Below are positions 1 to 10,107 of a DNA stretch of 64,000 nt, one piece after another; the first letter of the stretch is position 1, and every line of letters begins with the position of its first letter. Made by a program: the position numbers and the translations under genes. Source of the DNA: Sipunculus nudus (Eukaryota > Annelida > Sipuncula > Golfingiida > Sipunculidae); NCBI GenBank assembly GCA_026874595.1, contig CM049310.1, positions 68,094,056 through 68,158,055 on the forward strand, in the 5' to 3' direction. The notes under the pieces are model-generated. The model was not told the DNA's origin. It ran no database searches and saw nothing but the letters and a program-made list of their open reading frames with translations.

Positions 1-192
1 TCGCTGCTTTGATTGCACCGGACACCAGCTCTCGCTGCTTTGATTGCACCGGACAACAGCTCTCGCTGCTTTGATTGCACCGGGACACCAGCTCTCGCTG
101 CTTTGATTGCACCGGGACACCAGCTCTCGCTGCTTTGATTGCACCGGGACACCAGCTATTGCTGCTTTGATTGCACCGGGATACCAGCTCGC
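1..192. repeat. 32-33 bp tandem repeat, cut by the left edge of the window
   Basis: About six head-to-tail copies of a unit containing TCGCTGCTTTGATTGCACCG followed by GGACACCAGCTC. The last copies diverge (GCTATTGCTG, GGATACCAGC). The array is truncated by the window start, so its true length is unknown. A short open frame runs through it but reads as repeat, not as a gene. Confidence 0.9.
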
Positions 193-1492
193 GTTGGTCT
201 TATTCTTGGCTCTGTGCCAGAACCCGTTTTGTATTAAAAAAATGAGAGCGGTTGTCGCATGTTTAAAATTTGGAGCTGGAGGCACAATGCGTTACCACGC
301 TCTCATTGGTCTGATCACACGTCTTTGCTCTGTGCCCACCCGGGTGGTCGAATCCAGAGAATCTTGCTACACAAAGTAGCAGTTTCAAGAAAAGAGATCT
401 CGGACGACTGCAGTGTATAACTGCTGCTAGAGGAACGTAGGCACAAAAGATAAATGTATATATAGAAACTTACCATTTGTTATCATGAAAGGTGCACCGG
501 GAACCTGTTAGGAAACCTCTTGTGACAAAAACTTCATGTGGGACACCCTAATACAGTTGAGCACAGACAAGTTTTTTGGTGCTTTTGTAATCGTTTATTG
601 TCGTTTGGTCATTAAAAATACACCGTCTTGGCGACTGACTGCGTGTATCTGACATAAAGAGTTGCGTTCTCAATGTGACTTGTCGTGTGACTTGTTGAAC
701 CAGCGTAAAGGCCATCCACGACACTCTTGGGTTTAGTCATGCGGCCGTGCGATAGTCTTACGACTGTAAAAAAATGCCAAAGACTGTCAAAAGACTATCA
801 TTGACCGGTCGCTGGTCGTGGAGTTGATTGTGTAAGACGGTTTGACGATAGACTGCGACCACTTTGAGGCAAATTACTTCAGCTACGACTACTCACCAAA
901 ACACCGGTCGTAGGGAGGTTTTGTGCAGGATCAAAGAGCTTAAAACTTATTTTCCTCTTGCGATCGATCCCGACCACCAGTGACTTGTCGTACCTTATCT
1001 ATAGTCGTAACTGGTCTGACTGGGCTCTAACGGAGATACAGGCATTCACGAGATGACATGTGAAAGTAAATATCTAATAAATTCGATTAAGATTGTCAAT
1101 ATTATTATGATTTTTAAATATATTCTTTTAAATAACCATCTTCAGCTTAATGACATTGTCAGTAGGATGCGATTATTATCTGAATTAAGGTGGAATCTGG
1201 TTGGGCAAACGAGAAATTGCGCTTTTAAGCAAGGGCGGTGAAAACAAAGGCCGACCCGGGGCGTGTCCATTGCTTCCTTAAATAACATTCGCAAACTATT
1301 CGTCATAATTTCAGTGTTATTGAAAAAAGTGCCTGGCCGGGGTATTTAGTCAGATTATAATGGGCCGTATGCTGATGGTTGAATTAAAGGTGGATTAATT
1401 TAAGCGATAGTCCCTGATTAGAAGGAGTACTATTATAACTTAAATCCGTATGCTGATGGTTGTACTAAAAAAGTCCCGGTTAAGAACGCGGA

Positions 1493-1495
<3 letters not shown>
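193..1495. other. Non-coding stretch, no gene seen
   Basis: No convincing exon, domain or RNA gene on either strand. The short open frames here have no recognisable composition. A phrase containing CGTATGCTGATGGTTG occurs twice (about 1366 and 1447), which hints at an old repeat. Confidence 0.5.

Positions 1496-1569
<74 letters not shown>
1496..1569. repeat. (AT)n microsatellite
   Basis: Pure alternating AT for about 74 bp. Confidence 0.98.
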
Positions 1570-1572
<3 letters not shown>

Positions 1573-2662
1573 GAAAACGTGGACCTGTTAAGGGGGTAGT
1601 TTAAAGGTGGACTACCTTCAGAGAAAACAAGGAGTCAGTCTAAAATGTCGCAATTAGAAAATATAGTAAAAATAAGCAAAGTTAAATTCTCTAAAACATG
1701 ACCAAAGATATACCGATAGTGAAAATACAATAACTCGCATCTTGCTTATATTAGGTTTTATGATGAATAAGGTTCAAAGGTAATAACAAAGAAAAGTTTT
1801 ATAATGATATTTTTTTGTAAGTGACAAAATCAAACTAACTGTACTTATTTTCGGCTACTCTTAACGGTCCGGCCGAACTGGAAACGCTTGTGCATATGAG
1901 CACGTCAACACCCATAAGCCCTGAGGTGTGGTGACATTTGCCGACCTGCTTATATACATATACACATACCCACTTAGTCCGCAGTTTAACCGCGCTTTAA
2001 CACTATTTTTTTTTTTTATCTTTGAGAGATGGTAAACTTCATTGACCTTCTTCATTAATATGCATAAATCCAATGAGTACGCAATTTAACTGATCCGGGT
2101 TAAACCGACGCCGAGCATACCAATTAAAATTGTTTCAAAATTAGTTGCTACTAATAATGACTGTTCACTAGTCCTGGTATTTTTTTTTTGACACAATCAC
2201 ACGGTAATGCTACGCTACCCCAAGTGGCGTGGCCAGTGGAAGATGCTGTAAGTGCATGCCCTGGCGTCCGCACCTCGCGAGTCAGGTATCAAACCTCGTC
2301 CCATGATTCGACCTAATGAAATGTCATGCATCATTTTTGTAATTCTTTTCTCCATTAAAGTCTGTTGAGTGTGTTAATATTGTTTCATTTTTCCAATTAT
2401 GATAGGTAACGTTATAAAAACTTTATTGAAATAAATTTCAAAATAAATGTGCTTTATAAGAATACCATTATTAATGTTTCATAATAATTAAGAATTATGC
2501 ACAGATATCTTCCGTTTATTCAACAGGTATGGTGGATCATGTTTACACTAACTCTTTAGTTTCTTACACAGACACACGGTGGCGTCCCCCGTTGTATTGG
2601 ATGATCCTGTATCTCACTTCTGAGCTCGTCCTGAGACCCTACACTCCTGTATGCACTTGGTT
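1570..2662. other. Non-coding stretch, no gene seen
   Basis: AT-rich sequence with no supported exon. The minus-strand open frame at 1861-2073 has no recognisable domain and lies downstream of the receptor-like gene's stop codon. No M4-type membrane segment was found here. Confidence 0.4.
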
Positions 2663-2734
2663 TTATGCGTCAATTTTTCTTCCAGGGTGGGGGGGGGGGG
2701 GGGGGGGGGGAATGACTCGCCGACATAACCACAC

Positions 2735-2792
<58 letters not shown>

Positions 2793-3024
2793 CTTTTTGG
2801 CGGCTGTATGACACATGTCAAATATATTTCAATATAATATTTCACAATTAACTCATAAATGGAGCCTGTCTATATTCTATTTAAATCTATATTTCATTTA
2901 CAATGTATATATATATATAATTCTCTGAAAAGTGGGGGGATGATAACATTGACCATCCCCCCTTGCCAAAAAGTGGGGGGGGGATATATACCCCCCACCC
3001 CCCACCCCTATATTGACGCCCCTG
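2663..3024 (+). mobile_element. hAT-like MITE, copy 1
   Basis: This is the same element as the one at 9556-10046, in the opposite orientation. It opens with a damaged terminal repeat (TTATGCGTCAATTTTTC for CAGTGGCGTCAATTTTTC), continues with CTTCCAGGGTGG and a G tract (2689-2710), then an (AT)n run (2741-2789). It closes with a segment rich in C and G runs that ends ATATTGACGCCCCTG. Flanking 8-mers ACTTGGTT (2655-2662) and TTTTGGTT (3025-3032) match at six of eight positions, consistent with an old 8-bp target duplication. It has no coding capacity and is therefore non-autonomous. Confidence 0.75.
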
Positions 3025-3655
3025 TTTTGGTTTCAGTTTGTATTCTTATATTCTCCTATTTTTGCACTCTTATTTCTTGGTAAAAGTAGAATGCAAGGTC
3101 ATTTTTTTGTTTTGTTTATAAAGAATGGTTTATGATGGGGTTTGTATTTTTGATGGAAGCGGACAACCATTTAATATTTGTGTTTTAATCCACCAAGCAG
3201 CTTAGCATGTCTCCATGTATTTAATATTTTGTTTTTCACTTAGTTATTTTGTTACAAAAATTTAATTACTAAATAACTGTTCTACATCTGAATATTGGTA
3301 ATTCTCATTTACAAATATCCATCGTCACTGTTTACATTAATTTACCGTCTGGTAGTTCGTGATTAATGGATATTTGTACTATGTCATTTCTCGGCTTCCG
3401 AACTTTTAGCATATGATTTGGTATATTGTTTTGTTCAGCACTACAATTGATGGCTTTTGTGTGATGATAATAGCATTATATTTATATTATTCATTTAATA
3501 CCCTAATACTCACTTCTCCATTTTTAAATGCCAATCCAAGATGTGGACGTCAGTTTTATAATAGTAAATTGATTGATCAGGGTGAGTGTTAAAATCTTTA
3601 TTTTAAAATACAACATTTAAAATTGATATTTCGTCAGGATAATACCATGCATATC

Positions 3656-3656
<1 letters not shown>

Positions 3657-3729
<73 letters not shown>
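3657..3729. repeat. (TA)n(TG)n compound microsatellite
   Basis: TA repeats with one phase slip, passing directly into about 13 TG repeats. Confidence 0.97.
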
Positions 3730-3730
<1 letters not shown>

Positions 3731-4956
3731 TGGGAAATCTCATTACATCAGCAGAGTCATTTTTTGTGCGTAGAGTGCTCGAGACATTGTGGTTAGTTGT
3801 AGACGGAGACGAAAAGCGACGGAGGAAGGGTAACGGCAGGGATTAATAAATTAGAAAACCTGCTAGGTCCGGTCATATACTCCGTAAGAGACAGTGGCGG
3901 ATGCGGGTGCTAAAAACTGCCAGTTTGACCGTACCCCTAGTGAAGCACAAACCTCTGGAAATCAAAGACCGTCCGCAATGTACCGTATTTCCTTTATCAT
4001 ACGCCAGGCCGTAAATAGTCGCCTGCCTTATTAATCGCCGGGGCAAAACAATGTCTAAAAAATAAACGCCGGCCCTAAATAGACGCCGATACGCATATAC
4101 TAGTATTCATGCTTTTGGCCCGGGAGTAGTGATGTGAACACAAAAACTAAAATGTTTTGACAAATCTGTATTAACAAGAGTATGGCATCATATCCTTTAA
4201 AAAAATGTTACAGTAGTCAGTGTACGGCAATTCACGAATAATCCTGTGATGTACACCACTTTGTTAATTTAAACATTAGACGCATTCAACTGTTATACAA
4301 TTAGCACTGATTATTTATACTATGTATAAAAAAGTGTACCTAGCAAACGTGAGCTTATATATTTTGTAATGCCTATAGATGACTATACTCCTTTATTATA
4401 ACATACTGATTTCCGACTTCATTATTCACTCATTATTATGCAGTACGAGAACCACAAACAGAATGTATAGTACAGTCATATAACATGTCAGCAACTTAGT
4501 GAATCCTGAAAACGAGCACCTGTTATCTGACAATTCATAGCCCTCTTTTGACATTCTATCGCCGCGAATATTTTTGTAATAACTTGCTATTATTTACAGC
4601 GTTGCACAGACGAATTCCGTGTTAATAAATAGGTGCGTGCTTATGTGTATATACATTTAACAAAGTAGTGGCATTTTATGCACATGTGCAATATATCTAC
4701 ATAATCGCCACCATAAAGCATAGCGAATACAAAATGCTAATTTACACAGCTGCACAATTCGTCACAGAAAGGCGAAAACCTATAATTTATGCCCCAATTT
4801 TTAAACCATGCAGTTCACAAGCGTGCCATTCCACCTCGCTAGAAATATATGCATTTTAAATTATGGCACAACAAATATAACATTTTCACTGTTGTGTATG
4901 GTTTATCTACCACACCAGCAGAATGAGAATCCTTGCATATTAACTTCATCTTGTGT
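3730..4956. other. Region downstream of the receptor-like gene, no gene seen
   Basis: No supported exon on either strand. The open frames near 4668-5011 lack any recognisable domain and overlap the likely 3'UTR and 3' flank of the minus-strand gene. Confidence 0.4.
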
Positions 4957-4962
4957 TTTATT
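4957..4962 (-). promoter_or_regulatory. Candidate polyadenylation signal
   Basis: AATAAA on the minus strand, about 220 bases past the TGA stop at 5180-5182. It is a plausible 3' end for the gene whose last exon is 5180-5935. The hexamer alone is weak evidence in AT-rich DNA. Confidence 0.4.
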
Positions 4963-5179
4963 TTGTACCATGTATGTTCCTCCATCACATGACTTGATCT
5001 TTTTCTCTTGACACCATTAATAATTCAGTGACATAAGCACCACCTTTTTTTGTCAAATAATGTAAAAAAGGCCCCTTCCACTCTTTTTTGTACAAGAACT
5101 CAGTGGACCTTTGAAATAATGCTCAAAGTTTTATGTTGTTCTAACAACAATTGCCGGACTGTATTTAACAATAATTCGA

Positions 5180-5935
5180 TCACAACACGACAGCTATCAG
5201 CTCTGTGGTTATAAGCAGACAAACCGTAATTGTCCACTTTTTATTCTGATTGACTGTGGCGCCATCATGGTTTTCCCCTTCTATTATTGGTATAGCTGTG
5301 ACACGTGACCTACTTTCTGTCACGTGACCGTACAATCCCCCGCTCCTGGTCTTGGCACCCTTGGCGTTGCGGGCCTTTGTGACGCGGCCTCGAGTACAGT
5401 GGTTCCGCCACCACCTCATCTGGATAAGCTCCAGCTGCCCAGTCCGATGCATCCTCTGTATCTCAGCGTCAAGCACACTTTTCCATCGACTGCCCTGGCT
5501 GAGAGCCAGCGAGAAGTGACTTTGTTCCAGAAATGGCTCAATCATGTAAAGATCACAAGGCCGGTTGGCGACTAGATACCTGGCCTTAGGAACATCTATT
5601 AAATATGCATAGTTCTCCCGCCGGGCCCGGTCCACCCCTTCTTCCGTACTTTGTACAAAGACAGACGGGTAAATATTGGTCATCAACGCCCACATGCGAG
5701 CATGTGTAGGGTTCGATGTCTTTTTGAAATAATTCTTCAACAAACTGTTTTCGCTGAAACCCGTTTTTATTTCCCAGTGCTGCAGAAGTTCCGTAAGAGT
5801 TTTAATTCGAGAGCGCCGTCTGCGGGGCTTTTTAAGAAGCGCTGTGTAACGGAAGGACATAAAAGGCACCGTGAAATCCACGACCTCTGACCTCTCATCA
5901 GTTTTAACTAATGGGGCCAGACCTATGTTTGCGTC
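5180..5935 (-). CDS. Terminal exon of a channel-less iGluR-type ligand-binding protein (end of S1 plus complete S2)
   Basis: The exon starts after the acceptor TTATTTATTTCCAG and encodes 251 residues plus TGA. It opens with the end of lobe S1 (APLVKTDERSEVVDF, then PFMSF). It then reads ALLKKPRRRRSRIKTL and goes directly into lobe S2: EIKTGF, YFKKT, ARMW, PSVFVQSTEEGV, ENYAYLIDV, NRPCDL, and RWWRNHC near the end of the lobe. In channel-forming iGluRs about 120-130 residues with M1, pore loop and M3 lie between KKP and the start of S2; here there are about five basic residues. The cysteines in RPCDL and RWWRNHC match the conserved S2 disulfide pair. The S1 arginine corresponding to GluA2 R485 is present. 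The GluA2 T480 position is V, the S654/T655 pair aligns to L-L, and E705 aligns to D. The tail ends in WTITVCLLITTELIAVVL. The iGluR fold is near certain; absence of a channel follows from the uninterrupted frame; the ligand is unknown. Confidence 0.9.
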   Translation of the reverse strand, partial: DANIGLAPLVKTDERSEVVDFTVPFMSFRYTALLKKPRRRRSRIKTLTELLQHWEIKTGFSENSLLKNYFKKTSNPTHARMWALMTNIYPSVFVQSTEEGVDRARRENYAYLIDVPKARYLVANRPCDLYMIEPFLEQSHFSLALSQGSRWKSVLDAEIQRMHRTGQLELIQMRWWRNHCTRGRVTKARNAKGAKTRSGGLYGHVTESRSRVTAIPIIEGENHDGATVNQNKKWTITVCLLITTELIAVVL

Positions 5936-6194
5936 CTGGAAATAAATAAAACAATAATACTGATAATGAAATTAATAATTATAATTAAAAGTAGAATGTA
6001 TGAAGGTCTATACATACAGTCACTATAGCCGAAATCTGATCCCATATGTGTTAGCTTGCAATTAAATTAAGGAAAGACAGTGTAACAGATTATTTGTATA
6101 CTTGAATGTTTTAATATTAAAAATGAGAGAGAGAGAGAGAGAGAGAGAAACAGAGAGGGAGGGAGAGATTTTACAAATATCTCCATGAACTCAC
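5936..6194 (-). other. Intron 2 of the iGluR-type gene
   Basis: A 259-base intron with donor GTGAGT and acceptor TTTCCAG, in phase 0. It contains a (GA)n microsatellite at about 6125-6148. It is the only intron inside the ligand-binding domain and interrupts S1 just before the APLVKT motif, so it cannot house the missing channel segments, which belong further downstream. Confidence 0.85.
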
Positions 6195-6415
6195 CCCTCT
6201 GGACAGCTGACCAATGATACCTTTCCACGTATTGTTTTCTCCCTTGCCGCTGTACTGACCGTCACTGACCAGTCGGATCGTGTACTCGAACCCGATACTC
6301 TCAGACAGTCTGAGGATGAGATCGGCCAGGAAGCCCTCGAACCTGTCATTTCCCATCAGAAACGGACTCCCTTTCTTCAGCATCATGTACGGTGCATCCT
6401 GCAGCAAGATGATGG
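6195..6415 (-). CDS. S1-lobe exon of the iGluR-type ligand-binding protein
   Basis: The exon has 221 bases: two bases completing a split codon, then 73 codons. The acceptor is TTATTAG before CC-ATC-ATC and the donor is AGAGGG followed by GTGAGT. The translation begins IILLQDAPYMMLKKGSP, continues DRFEGFLADLI, IGFEYTIRLVSDGQY and NTWKGIIGQLSRG. This is the N-terminal half of the iGluR ligand-binding clamshell: a beta strand into the 'xPYxMxKKG' segment, the 'FEGFxxDL' helix, and the DGxYG-like loop whose tyrosine is a ligand-stacking residue (GluA2 Y450 equivalent). NNT in ENNTWKG is an N-glycosylation sequon, consistent with secretion. Splicing to 5935 gives SRG-DANIGLAPL, restoring the family pattern exactly. 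The acceptor choice is supported because it joins in phase to the signal-peptide exon at 25763. Confidence 0.9.
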
Positions 6416-7167
6416 CTAATAAACAGTATTATACCCTTTAAACGATACAGAAGTGTATGATTGTTTTCTCTAACAGATAAAATGCCTTCCTTTAAGAAAC
6501 CGAAGACCATATATGTATGGAACAAATCTTTAACCTGATATTGTGTTAATCTATAAGCCCTTAAAGTATGAATATTTGTAGAACAAACAGTTCTGTGTTT
6601 ATTTATGAGAAGTTATTTATAGGGTCCGCTTTGCTTTAACGTTACGTGTACCTTTGACAAAATATAAAATATTTACGGGTACTTTTGACAAAATATTAAG
6701 AACATGTATTTACGTATTCTGTAGAGCAAAATATAATTTTTTATACAAACTTTGATTATACACGTTTTAATAAAATTTGACGTTCAACTATCAGATATTC
6801 CTAAAGAAAATGTCAAGGACAAGCAAACAGTGTTTGAAATTAGCAGGCTGTATCCTTTTTTTAAATGAAGTTGCATTTTCTTAACAAATAACTGATTTTT
6901 CACGATCTTGGGTCTCTAAATGCATGTATAGAAAGCTCTGTTATAAAATAACGTCTTGCATTAATTTTACAAGCAAGTCTGAAAATAGACACCATGAACA
7001 CAATCTGATATTCCTCTTACACTGACCTAGCTATATAATCGGATTATTATATTGGAATGCGTGATCGTTTTGTAAATAACTAATTTTTTTTTCTCCATGG
7101 AATTGTCATACAGAGCCATTTTGTATGGAAACCAGAACATGAACATGCTGTAAACAAGTGACTTCAG

Positions 7168-8734
7168 GTATCCGCAAAATCACAGAGGCATGGATAATGT
7201 GAGGCATTGAATCTCTCTTAACATGAAAGTCATTCAAATATGTTGCATCAGAGATCCAAGTATCCTAAGATGAACGGATGTATAAAACTTAAAACAAGCC
7301 CTACAGGCCTAATGTGAACCTGTGCAATTGGGTAAACACCAGTTATAATGCTTCGCTGATAACATACTTTACAATTTAAAAAAAAAGTACTTGATTATTT
7401 TCAAGTAAATGTGTGACAAGTCCATGTACAAAGCAAGTACTAACATTTTGAACCTTAGTATACAAGCACCAGCTAGAAATATAGAAATATGGGTAGTCGA
7501 CAAGAGACAACAGGTATCCGGCTAATCACAGAGGCATGGATAAAGTAAGGTATGAAATTTCGCCTAAAGTGACAGCCCATGAAATTTGTGGCATTAGAGT
7601 ATCCCAAGAGACATGGATGGACGAAACTTAAGATTAATGTAGGTGTCACCACCAGTCATATGTAGAAATTATTGCTATCCCAGATCTATTGACATCTATG
7701 GACAATTTGCACCAAAAACAGATTCTTGGATGGACGCTACGTAAAAATGATTGTAGGCGGCACCACCAGGCTTGTGTATAAGATGGAGGAATCCAAGATC
7801 TAAACTTCAGGCCGATAAGTCAAACCACTCCTGAGAAAAGGGCATCAATGTATTTAATGAAAATGGAATGATATGTGGCGCCACCTGTCTGGTCTACGAC
7901 AAAGCTATCCAAGATGTATAAACGTGCAAAGTTTCAGGCTAATACTTCCATAAACTCCTGAGATATGTGCAAGTTTCAACAGATTTATGGATGGACGCTA
8001 CGTGAAAACGAATGTAGGCGACAAAACCAAACTTGTATACAAGATCTAAGGACATGCAAAATTCCAGGCCAATACAGCAAACCACTCTTGAGAGAAATGC
8101 ATCAATGTATTCTTCGGAAACGGAAAGGTAGGTGACGTTAACTGTCTGTTCTACCAGAAAACTATCCAAGATGGATGGGCATGCCAAATTTCAGACCATT
8201 AATTTGAGCCACTCCTTAAATATGTTCAAATCAAACGCGCGAATGTCACGCATGAACGACTGCAGGTGGCGCCACCAATCTTCAGTGCGAGATGGAGGTA
8301 TCAAGATCTATGGATATTCACAATTTAAGCCCAATACATTGAACTACACCAGAGATATGGACTGTTATCACTAAAACGCACAAATGGCAAATGCACCGAT
8401 GGAAGCCACGCAAAAAACGATTGCTGATGGCGCCACCAGTCTTCAGTAAGAGATCTAGGTTTCAAAGATCTATGGACATGCACAGTTTCAGCCCGATACC
8501 TAGAACCACTCTTGAGATATGACCTTTAATCATTAAGATGCACAGGTGGACACTGTGCGTAAAAAGATTGCATTTGGTGCCCCCAATCTTTGTTAGGCAG
8601 GTGTTCAGGTGACCAAATAATTATACTGGGTTTCAGAAGGATCGGTCTAAAGTCTCAGAGGAATTCTTCGTAGTCGAACGCTGCGGAAGCCGCGTAGAAA
8701 CATAGTATCCGCAAAACTTTGTTTTGGCGGAGAC
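7168..8734. mobile_element. TIR-bounded interspersed repeat, family 1, copy A
   Basis: The left end reads GTATCCGCAAAATCACAGAG (7168), and a second left-end-like copy, GTATCCGGCTAATCACAGAG, sits at 7514, so the left part is duplicated. The right end is GTATCCGCAAAAC followed by GTTTTGGCGGAGAC (8705-8734), itself a hairpin. Internally there are degenerate repeats carrying phrases such as AAGATCTATGGACATGCA and the palindrome GGTGGCGCCACC (for example near 8265). The copy at 23763-24930 shares both ends and the internal layout. No transposase is seen. Confidence 0.7.
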
Positions 8735-8820
8735 AATAAGCTTCTATGCACATCTGTAAGGTGATTGCTAACTCCATGATTATGACCCTAATATAGGGTA
8801 TAAATAAGCACCACCTTGGC

Positions 8821-9555
8821 CTCACTTCACAGTCTGTGTACACAGTATGCTATAACACGGGCAAGCCGTAGTTTCACAGCTTTTTCTCGCTCCACAGTCT
8901 GTGTACAAAGTATATTGTAACACGAGGTACGGCCGTGGTCTTACAGCTTGTCCTCGCTCCACAGTCTGTGTACACAGTATATTGTAACACGAAAACCGGC
9001 CGTGATCTTACAGTTGTTCCAGTCTGTGTACACAGTATGTTGTAACACGAGGTTCGACCGTGGTCTTACAGCTTGTCCTCGCTCTACAGTCTGTGTACAC
9101 AGTATGTTGTAACACGAGGCATGGACGTGGTCTTACAGTTAGTCCTCGCTCCACAGTCTGTGTACAAAGTATATTGTAACACGAGGTACGGCCGTGGTCT
9201 TACAGTTAGTCCTCGCTCCACAGTCTGTGTACACAGTATGTTGTAACACGCGAGGTTCGACCGTGGTCTTACAGCTTGTCCTCGCTCCAAGTCTGTGTAC
9301 ACAGTATGTTGTAACACGAGGTACGGCCGTGGTCTTACAGTTAGTCCTCGCTCCACAGTCTGTTTACACAGTATGTTGTAACACGAGTTACGGCCGTGGT
9401 CTTACAGTTAGTCCTCGCGACACAGTCTGTATACACAGTATGTTGTAACACGAGTTAAGGCCGTGGTCTTACAGTTAGTCCTCGCTCCACAGTCTGTGTA
9501 TAAAGTATATTGTAACACGAGGTACGGCCGTGGTCTTACAGTTTGTCCTCGTGAC
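8821..9555. repeat. 67-bp satellite array (about 11 copies)
   Basis: The unit contains CACAGTCTGTGTACACAGTA, TGTTGTAACACGAGG, TACGGCCGTGGTCTTACAG and TTAGTCCTCGCTC. Each unit carries two perfect palindromes, CTGTGTACACAG and ACGGCCGT (some copies mutated). Copies differ by point changes and one or two short indels. The array resumes at 10047 after a MITE insertion. Open frames in it on both strands are repeat artefacts. Confidence 0.93.
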
Positions 9556-9868
9556 CAGGGGCGTCAATATAGGGGGGGGGGGGGGGGGGATGGGGGGTAT
9601 ATATACCCCCCCACTTTTTGGCAAGGGGGGGATGGTTAATGTAATCATCCCCCCCCCACTTTTCAGAGAATAATATTATAATATTGCAAATGGGATATAT
9701 TAATAACTAGAATTAAAAACTGAGAATCCATTTACTAAAAAATGTTATATCTAAAACTTGCTTAAATTCACAAAATAACTTATTTTCTATTATAATATTA
9801 TAGTTATTTGAAATATAATTAAGTATATTTATATAAATAAGTATAAATATATAAATATATATATAATA

Positions 9869-9917
<49 letters not shown>

Positions 9918-9946
9918 GAATATTTCACTCAGAGACGCTGAAAAAG

Positions 9947-10002
<56 letters not shown>

Positions 10003-10046
10003 GAAGTCATCCCCCTCCCACCCTGGAAGAAAAATTGACGCCACTG
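9556..10046 (-). mobile_element. hAT-like MITE, copy 2, inserted in the satellite
   Basis: The element begins CAGGGGCGTCAATATAGGGG and ends TTGACGCCACTG, giving terminal inverted repeats of the form CAGNGGCGTCAAT. It is flanked by CTCGTGAC (9548-9555) and CTCGCGAC (10047-10054), an 8-bp target duplication with one mismatch lying inside the satellite unit. An 8-bp duplication and CAGNGGCG ends are the standard signature of hAT superfamily elements. The interior has G/C tracts at one end, two (TA)n runs (9871-9914 and 9950-10001) and AT-rich filler with no transposase, so it is non-autonomous. Confidence 0.88.
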
Positions 10047-10107
10047 CTCGCGACACAGTCTGTGTACACAGTATGTTGTAACACGGGCACAACCGTGGTC
10101 TTACAGC
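10047..10107. repeat. Remainder of the 67-bp satellite after the MITE
   Basis: One further unit (GTCTGTGTACACAGTATGTT, AACACGGGCACAACCGTGG, TCTTACAGC) continues the array of 8821-9555. This shows the MITE landed in a pre-existing satellite. Confidence 0.9.

Noticed and set aside
2529-2845. Open frames on both strands over the G tract and TA run
   Set aside because: They are poly-glycine, poly-proline and Tyr-Ile repeats created by the MITE's simple sequence.
5324-5890. Plus-strand open frames opposite the last iGluR-type exon
   Set aside because: They are shadows of the minus-strand coding exon, which has clear domain similarity.
9084-9448. Open frames through the 67-bp satellite
   Set aside because: They repeat the satellite unit in translation and have no gene context.
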